From the NCBI GenBank assembly GCA_049802875.1, contig JBARNH010000048.1, forward strand, positions 62,001 through 126,000: a stretch of DNA of 64,000 bases, read 5' to 3'. Positions 59,474 to 64,000 of the stretch are shown here, in pieces. The stretch comes from Lutacidiplasma sp049802875. GTDB taxonomy: Archaea > Thermoplasmatota > Thermoplasmata > Lutacidiplasmatales > UBA184. A program made the position numbers and the translations under genes. A model generated the notes under the pieces. That model saw only the letters and a list, made by a program, of their open reading frames with translations, ran no database searches and was not told the DNA's origin. The stretch's first letter is position 1. Every line of letters begins with the position of its first letter.

Positions 59474-61930
59474 GTGCGGACCGTTGAGCTGTTCTTCATT
59501 GAGGGCTCCTACCAAGCCGTCGACGACGGGGTCGTCGTGGAGCTGTTCGGTCGCACCCGGGACGGGCTCGCGACCGTCGCGCGGTACTACGGTTTCCGTC
59601 CCTACTTCGTCGTCACCGAGCCAACGCCGGAGATCCGCGCCCGCCTCAAGGCCGACCCCGAGATCATCGAAGTAGAGGACATCGTGACCTGGGTCGCGGG
59701 AAAGGACCGGCCGGCCGTCAAAGTGACGCTCCATCGCCCATGGCTGGTCCCGCAGTATCGAGACCAGTTCCGCCGCGCGGAGGTGGAAGGGAGCGTGCTC
59801 GCGTGCGACATCCCGTTCGTCCACCGGTTCCTCTACGACAAACACTTGGGGCTGACCGTCGCGTTCGAAGCCGAGGACGAGGCCGAGGAGGTTCGCGCCC
59901 GGTACACCGTCCCGAACGTGCTGCGGATCGTCACCACCGAAAAGGACATTCGCCCGACCGAGCCGTTTCGCCCGTCGCTTCGGATCCTGTCGTTCGACAT
60001 CGAGAACGCGATCCGCGAGCGGACGATCTTCACTATCTGCGGTGTGGCGGAGGGGGGTGGACGGCCACGGCGGACGTTCCGGCTCGGGGACCCGAACGAA
60101 CGTGCGATCCTCGAAGAGTTCGTTCGCATCGTCGAAGAGGACGACCCCGATGTGATCACCGGGTACAACATCGGCGGGTACGACGTTCCGCTCCTCCTCG
60201 AGAGGGCGAAGGCCGTCGGACTCCCGGCGCTTCTCCTCGGTCGGGAACGTTCGGCCCCCCGAGAGATGGGCGATCGGTTGTGGAAGGTGACCGGACGGGT
60301 GGTCGCCGATGCGTGGTGGTCCGCTCGCCAAGAACTGCATCCGAAGCAGGAGTCGCTCCAGTTCGTCGCCCGGACCCTGCTCGGAGATTCGAAGCTCGAC
60401 GTCGATCGACGCAATATCGCGGCCGAGTGGGAGCGGGACCGCGACCGGGTCATGGAGTACTGCGAGCACGACGCCGACCTCGCCCTGCGAATCCTCGTTC
60501 GCCTTCGCTCGATGGACAAGGCAGCGGACCTCGCTACGGTCGCCCATCTGCCACTCGAAGAGGGACTGAACGGACGGACCTCTCTCTTCGTCGACGCACT
60601 GCTTATCCCGCTCGCGGACCAGAAGCACGTCGGAGTTCTTCCGACGCATCGCACGGGCCGCGACGCCCCTATCGAGGGGGGATACGTCCATGCGATCCGG
60701 CCGGGGATCTACCGCTGGGTCGTCGTCCTCGACTTCAAGTCGATGTACCCGTCGATCATCATCGCGCGCAACCTCTGTTTCACCACGCTGTCACCGGAGG
60801 GTACGACGGTGGCCCCGTCGGGAGCTCGGTTCCTCTCCCCCGAGATCCGGCGGGGGATCATTCCGCAGATCCTGAGCGATCTCCTCGCCGACCGCGACCG
60901 ATTCCGCCAACTCGGCCGCGCTTCCTCGGCGTCGGACCAGCGGACGTACTACGACGGGCTGCAGAACGCGGTCAAAGTCCTCATGAACTCGTTCTACGGC
61001 GTTCTGGCGTCGAGCTTCTATCGGTTCACGAACAAGGACATCGGCTCCGCGATCACCGCCTTCGCCCGGGAGGCGATCACGTCGATCATCAAGGACCTCG
61101 AGGCCGACGGTCATGAGGTCGTCTACTCGGACACCGACAGCGTCTTCGTACGATCGCCCGTCGATACCCTCGAGGGGGCACGGGAGTTCGGCGAGACGAC
61201 CGCCCGACGGTTCACCCACGAGGGGGTCACGTTCGAGTTCCAGTCCGTGTTCGAGTCGTTCTTCTCGCACGGGGCGAAGAAACGGTACGTCGGGCGGACG
61301 GTCTGGCCCCGGGAGGAGACCGTCATCCGCGGGTACGAGAGCCGACGAACCGACGCGTTCGATTTCCAGTCCGAAGCGTTGCTGGAGGTGTTCGACCTAG
61401 TCCTCAAGGGGGACACGGACGGAGCGGTGCGCCGTTCGCGGGAGCTCGTCCAGTCGGTCCGAGAGCACAGCGTGCCGGTCGAGCGATTGGTGATCTCGCG
61501 CAGCGTCCGCGCCGAGAGCGAGTACAACGCTTCCACTCGAGACGCCCTGCCGTTCCTTCGGGTCTTCCGACAACTCCAGAAGGAGGGGTACGACGTCATC
61601 CCGGGCATGCGGGTCTCCTGGATCGTCACCAATTCCCGGATCAGCCCTCAGGAAGTGGAGCCGTGGATCGACGGGCGGGCGTTCCTCAAGGAGCCGGACT
61701 GGGAGTACTACGCCGACCGGGTCGCCCAAACCTTGGCGCGGGTCACCGAGGTTTTCGATTGGGACGCGGCCGCCTTGCTCCGGGGTAGCCATCAGCAGCG
61801 GCTCGCCGGGCCCGAGTCGAGCGGCGGGGCGGCCGGCGCCCCGCGAGCCACCCTCGACACGCCGCTGGCCGATGTCGCGAAGTCCGGTCGACGGCGAACG
61901 ACCAACCGAAACTTGAGCGAGTGGGACTAG
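59474..61930 (+). CDS. polB: family-B DNA polymerase (PolB)
   Basis: An 818-residue family-B polymerase. Exonuclease motifs: FDIENAIRE (I, near 174), YNIGGYDVPLL (II) and YCEHDADL (III). Polymerase motifs: DFKSMYPSIII (A, near 420), KVLMNSFYGVLASSF (B, near 501) and YSDTDSVFV (C, near 550). Both the 3'-5' exonuclease and polymerase sites are complete, so it should replicate or repair DNA with proofreading. It starts GTG 59474 rather than at the upstream ATG 59399 because of a TATA box about 25 bp upstream. The stop is two bases from the opposing DMT gene end. Confidence 0.97.
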   Translation: MRTVELFFIEGSYQAVDDGVVVELFGRTRDGLATVARYYGFRPYFVVTEPTPEIRARLKADPEIIEVEDIVTWVAGKDRPAVKVTLHRPWLVPQYRDQFRRAEVEGSVLACDIPFVHRFLYDKHLGLTVAFEAEDEAEEVRARYTVPNVLRIVTTEKDIRPTEPFRPSLRILSFDIENAIRERTIFTICGVAEGGGRPRRTFRLGDPNERAILEEFVRIVEEDDPDVITGYNIGGYDVPLLLERAKAVGLPALLLGRERSAPREMGDRLWKVTGRVVADAWWSARQELHPKQESLQFVARTLLGDSKLDVDRRNIAAEWERDRDRVMEYCEHDADLALRILVRLRSMDKAADLATVAHLPLEEGLNGRTSLFVDALLIPLADQKHVGVLPTHRTGRDAPIEGGYVHAIRPGIYRWVVVLDFKSMYPSIIIARNLCFTTLSPEGTTVAPSGARFLSPEIRRGIIPQILSDLLADRDRFRQLGRASSASDQRTYYDGLQNAVKVLMNSFYGVLASSFYRFTNKDIGSAITAFAREAITSIIKDLEADGHEVVYSDTDSVFVRSPVDTLEGAREFGETTARRFTHEGVTFEFQSVFESFFSHGAKKRYVGRTVWPREETVIRGYESRRTDAFDFQSEALLEVFDLVLKGDTDGAVRRSRELVQSVREHSVPVERLVISRSVRAESEYNASTRDALPFLRVFRQLQKEGYDVIPGMRVSWIVTNSRISPQEVEPWIDGRAFLKEPDWEYYADRVAQTLARVTEVFDWDAAALLRGSHQQRLAGPESSGGAAGAPRATLDTPLADVAKSGRRRTTNRNLSEWD

Positions 61931-61931
61931 C

Positions 61932-62879
61932 CTACGGTCCGGCGGACGGGGCGAGGGCTTCCGGCGGGGCTCCCGCGGTCTCGCCCCGCAAGGCGAGCAG
62001 TGCTCCGGCCACGGCGATCGGTATCCCGAGAATCCCGATCCATGGGATCGCGATCCCGAGCACCCCCCACGAGAGCAGCGCGGCGAACACCGGGATCCCG
62101 GTCATCATCATCGGGGGAATGACGAGACCGGTCCGCCGTATCGACTCGAAGTAGAGGATGGGAGCGAGGAAGAAGCTCGTGGCGCCCGTCACCAGGAGTA
62201 TGAGGACGGGAATCGGCGTGACGTCGACGAGTCCGGCGGCGCCTCCCGGGAGTAAGGGGACGATCGCGATGCCGACCAACCCCGAGACCAACATTGAGTG
62301 TGCGACCACCGCACTCGGCGGGCTGCGCTCGTTCTCGAGGGCCGTGGAGAGGAAGAACACCGCGACCGTGAGCGGGATCGCGACGAGCACCAAATACCCC
62401 AGCCCGTGGAGCGCGCTGAGGCCCTGGTTTCCGACGATCGCGAGGCCACCGCCGACCACGCAGAGCCCCATGCCCGTCCACAAGACCGGCGAGCCGAAGC
62501 GCCCTCGATAGGCGGAGACCCAGAGCGCGACGACAATCGGCGTCAGGACCACGTCCCCGATCAACGACAGGAGCGACGTGTCGACCGGTCCGGCGAGATA
62601 GGTGGAGGCGAGGACCGATAACTGCATCCCTACGAGGAGGGCGATCCGGAAGTACGCGGCCGGCTGACGAAACAATCGCAGCAGCGCCCCGCCGTGTCCC
62701 TCGCGCCAGCACCAGAGCGCGTAGAGCGCACCTCCAAAGAGGAACGGATAGACGAACACCGCCGACGGCCGAGTCCCCGGGGTAATGCCGAGGACGAAGA
62801 TGTAATAGGAAGACCACAGGAGAGCGGCCAAGAGCGGAAGGCCGACGGCCGCTGCGACGTAGCCTCGATGCAGCGGCAC
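61932..62879 (-). CDS. EamA/DMT-family transporter
   Basis: A 315-residue protein with about ten transmembrane helices, two EamA repeats: LPLLAALLWSSYYIFVLGI, LIGDVVLTPIVVALWVS, LVLVAIPLTVAVFFLSTAL and LFLAPILYFESIRRTG with IPVFAALLSWGVLGIAI. It likely moves an amino acid or other metabolite. I choose GTG 62879 (VPLHRGYV) because GATTATCC lies about 27 bp upstream on the minus strand; an in-frame TTG at 62921 would be longer. It is tail-to-tail with polB. Confidence 0.83.
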   Translation of the reverse strand: MPLHRGYVAAAVGLPLLAALLWSSYYIFVLGITPGTRPSAVFVYPFLFGGALYALWCWREGHGGALLRLFRQPAAYFRIALLVGMQLSVLASTYLAGPVDTSLLSLIGDVVLTPIVVALWVSAYRGRFGSPVLWTGMGLCVVGGGLAIVGNQGLSALHGLGYLVLVAIPLTVAVFFLSTALENERSPPSAVVAHSMLVSGLVGIAIVPLLPGGAAGLVDVTPIPVLILLVTGATSFFLAPILYFESIRRTGLVIPPMMMTGIPVFAALLSWGVLGIAIPWIGILGIPIAVAGALLALRGETAGAPPEALAPSAGP

Positions 62880-62942
62880 GGGTCGCTCACCGAACTCAGT
62901 TGGATAATCGTTTGGTCCCAACGGCGGTCGAGGTCGCTCCGG

Positions 62943-63995
62943 TTAGGAGTAACCGGCGTACGCGAGGCGCCGCGAGGGTACGGTGACCCCGGACCCTCGG
63001 TCCACATGGCCGATGCGTACAGCGTCGGGAGCTCCGGCACGCGCCAGTCGACGTCGGGTGTCGGCGAGGTGCTGCGGCGCAACGACGACCGCGAATCCGA
63101 TCCCCATGTTGAACGTCTGAAACATCTCCTCGTCGGAGATCGCGCCCAGCTGCTGCAACCACCGGAACAGGGGAGGCGGTTCCGGCCACCCATCCAGGAC
63201 GAACTCGACCCCCGGATGCAATCGGACGAGGTTCCGGACGCCCCCGCCGCTGAGGTGGGCGAGGCCGTGGATCTCTGACAGGGCGGCGACCGCGTCCGCG
63301 GTCTTCGAATAGATCCGGGTCGGTGCGAGAAGCTCGACCCCTACCGGAGTCGTGGCGTCGGCTCGAGGTCGCCCGAGGTCCACGGCCGCCTCGTCGAGCA
63401 GCTTCCGAACGAGAGTGAAACCGTTGGCGTGCAAACCGTTCGAAGGAATCCCCAGGACGACATCCTTCGGTCGGATGCGCTCTCCCGTGACGGGGGAACG
63501 CCCCCTCGGAAAGAAACCGAACGCGGTGCCGCCGAGATCGACCGCTTGCACGATCGACGGAACGACTGCGGACTCGCCTCCCAACAGCGCACATTCGGCG
63601 GCCCGGAGACCGCGGTCAATGCCGCGGCCGATCGCTCGGAAGATCGCAGGGTCCGGTCGGGGGCAAAGGACCGTGTCGACCAGTCCGGCCGCTCGGGCTC
63701 CGACGGACGCGAGGTCATTGACGTTCACCCCGACTACGTCCTCTCCGACCTCCTCCCACCGTCCGACCGACGCGGCGAGGAGCGTCTTCGTACCGACCGT
63801 ATCCGTAGTGATCGCGATGGTCTCGCGACCGATCCGGACCAGACCCGCATAGTGACCGGGGCGGTCGACCGGTCGACCGTGAGTCGGCGGGGGACGGTAT
63901 CGGACGGCACCGAGCAGCTCCGCTAAGGCGGCGGATACAGCGGAACGGTCGACCCCACTTTCCGCGTAGGTCGAGCGCGAACGTGGGGCCCTCAC
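62943..63995 (-). CDS. purM: phosphoribosylformylglycinamidine cyclo-ligase (AIR synthase, PurM)
   Basis: A 350-residue PurM. It has TYAESGVDRSAV, TTDTVGTKTLLAA, the GEDVVGVNVNDLASVGA segment, LLGGESAVVPSI and GIPSNGLHANGFTLVRKLL with GLAHLSGGGVRNLVRL near the centre, and ends FNMGIGFAVVV. It makes aminoimidazole ribonucleotide from FGAM in purine synthesis, the step after PurLQS. The GTG start at 63995 lies near the window edge, so a slightly longer N-terminus outside the window is possible. purQ is about 27 kb away, not linked. Confidence 0.93.
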   Translation of the reverse strand: MRAPRSRSTYAESGVDRSAVSAALAELLGAVRYRPPPTHGRPVDRPGHYAGLVRIGRETIAITTDTVGTKTLLAASVGRWEEVGEDVVGVNVNDLASVGARAAGLVDTVLCPRPDPAIFRAIGRGIDRGLRAAECALLGGESAVVPSIVQAVDLGGTAFGFFPRGRSPVTGERIRPKDVVLGIPSNGLHANGFTLVRKLLDEAAVDLGRPRADATTPVGVELLAPTRIYSKTADAVAALSEIHGLAHLSGGGVRNLVRLHPGVEFVLDGWPEPPPLFRWLQQLGAISDEEMFQTFNMGIGFAVVVAPQHLADTRRRLARAGAPDAVRIGHVDRGSGVTVPSRRLAYAGYS

Positions 63996-64000
63996 GCCCG

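Overview
The window is chromosomal DNA of an archaeon with high G+C (estimated by eye at about two thirds), most likely a euryarchaeal or Thermoplasmatota-type lineage. The support is gene content: a proteasome alpha/SBDS/Rrp4/Rrp41/Rrp42/L37Ae/RpoP cluster, RadB (known from Euryarchaeota in the broad sense), a family-B DNA polymerase, aIF1/SUI1, an Nre repair protein, Trm1, a uS12-uS7-EF-2 cluster and an intron-bearing tRNA-Trp. Many genes begin with GTG or ATG about 25-30 bp after a short A/T-rich TATA-like box and lack a Shine-Dalgarno sequence, which fits leaderless archaeal transcripts. The exact taxon cannot be fixed without a search. I saw no insertion sequence, prophage, CRISPR array or rRNA, and no gene-free stretch longer than about 300 bp.

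Layout. 1-5.7 kb: the 5' part of an Nre gene, tRNA-Pro(CGG), an MBL hydrolase, a large glycosylation-site-rich surface protein, a luciferase-like monooxygenase and tRNA-Ala(TGC). 5.7-13.5 kb: accessory metabolism, including a terpene-cyclase-like gene with an apparent frameshift, an M28 peptidase, an alpha/beta hydrolase, a GNAT gene with an apparent frameshift, an SRPBCC protein, a GcvH-like/TusA-like fusion facing a two-domain rhodanese, and aIF1. 13.6-21.3 kb: a three-gene ABC-2 exporter operon, an IscA-like protein with a cysteine-rich tail, a polysaccharide flippase-like protein, and an MFS-MarR-VOC operon with a palindrome at its promoter. 21.3-27.2 kb: a second MFS carrier, split tRNA-Trp, an iron/cobalamin-type ABC importer and a winged-helix regulator. 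27.2-44.5 kb: uvrB-larE, a PPC protein, Lhr helicase, Trm1, THEP1-type NTPase, a HemK-like methylase, purQ, moeA, a PfkB kinase, an amidohydrolase-glyS operon, a coiled-coil/kinase-like pair and an HTH regulator operon. 44.6-64 kb: a phosphoesterase, a DUF255 thioredoxin-domain protein, the proteasome-exosome-ribosome-RNA polymerase superoperon, RNase J, RadB, Ogt, the rps12-rps7-EF-2 operon, family-4 UDG, PolB, a DMT carrier and purM.

Functional themes. DNA repair is well represented (Nre, UvrB, Lhr, RadB, Ogt, UDG, PolB). RNA turnover is centred on the exosome and RNase J. Sulfur and cofactor handling includes rhodanese, GcvH-TusA, LarE, an IscA-like protein and MoeA. The most unusual signals are the GcvH-like/TusA-like fusion in which arginine replaces the lipoyl lysine, three regularly spaced TACTAC-N5-GTAGTA palindromes in a tail-to-tail intergenic region, a palindromic operator candidate for the MarR operon, a 90-nt tRNA-Trp intron, and several apparent one-base losses that break otherwise intact reading frames.
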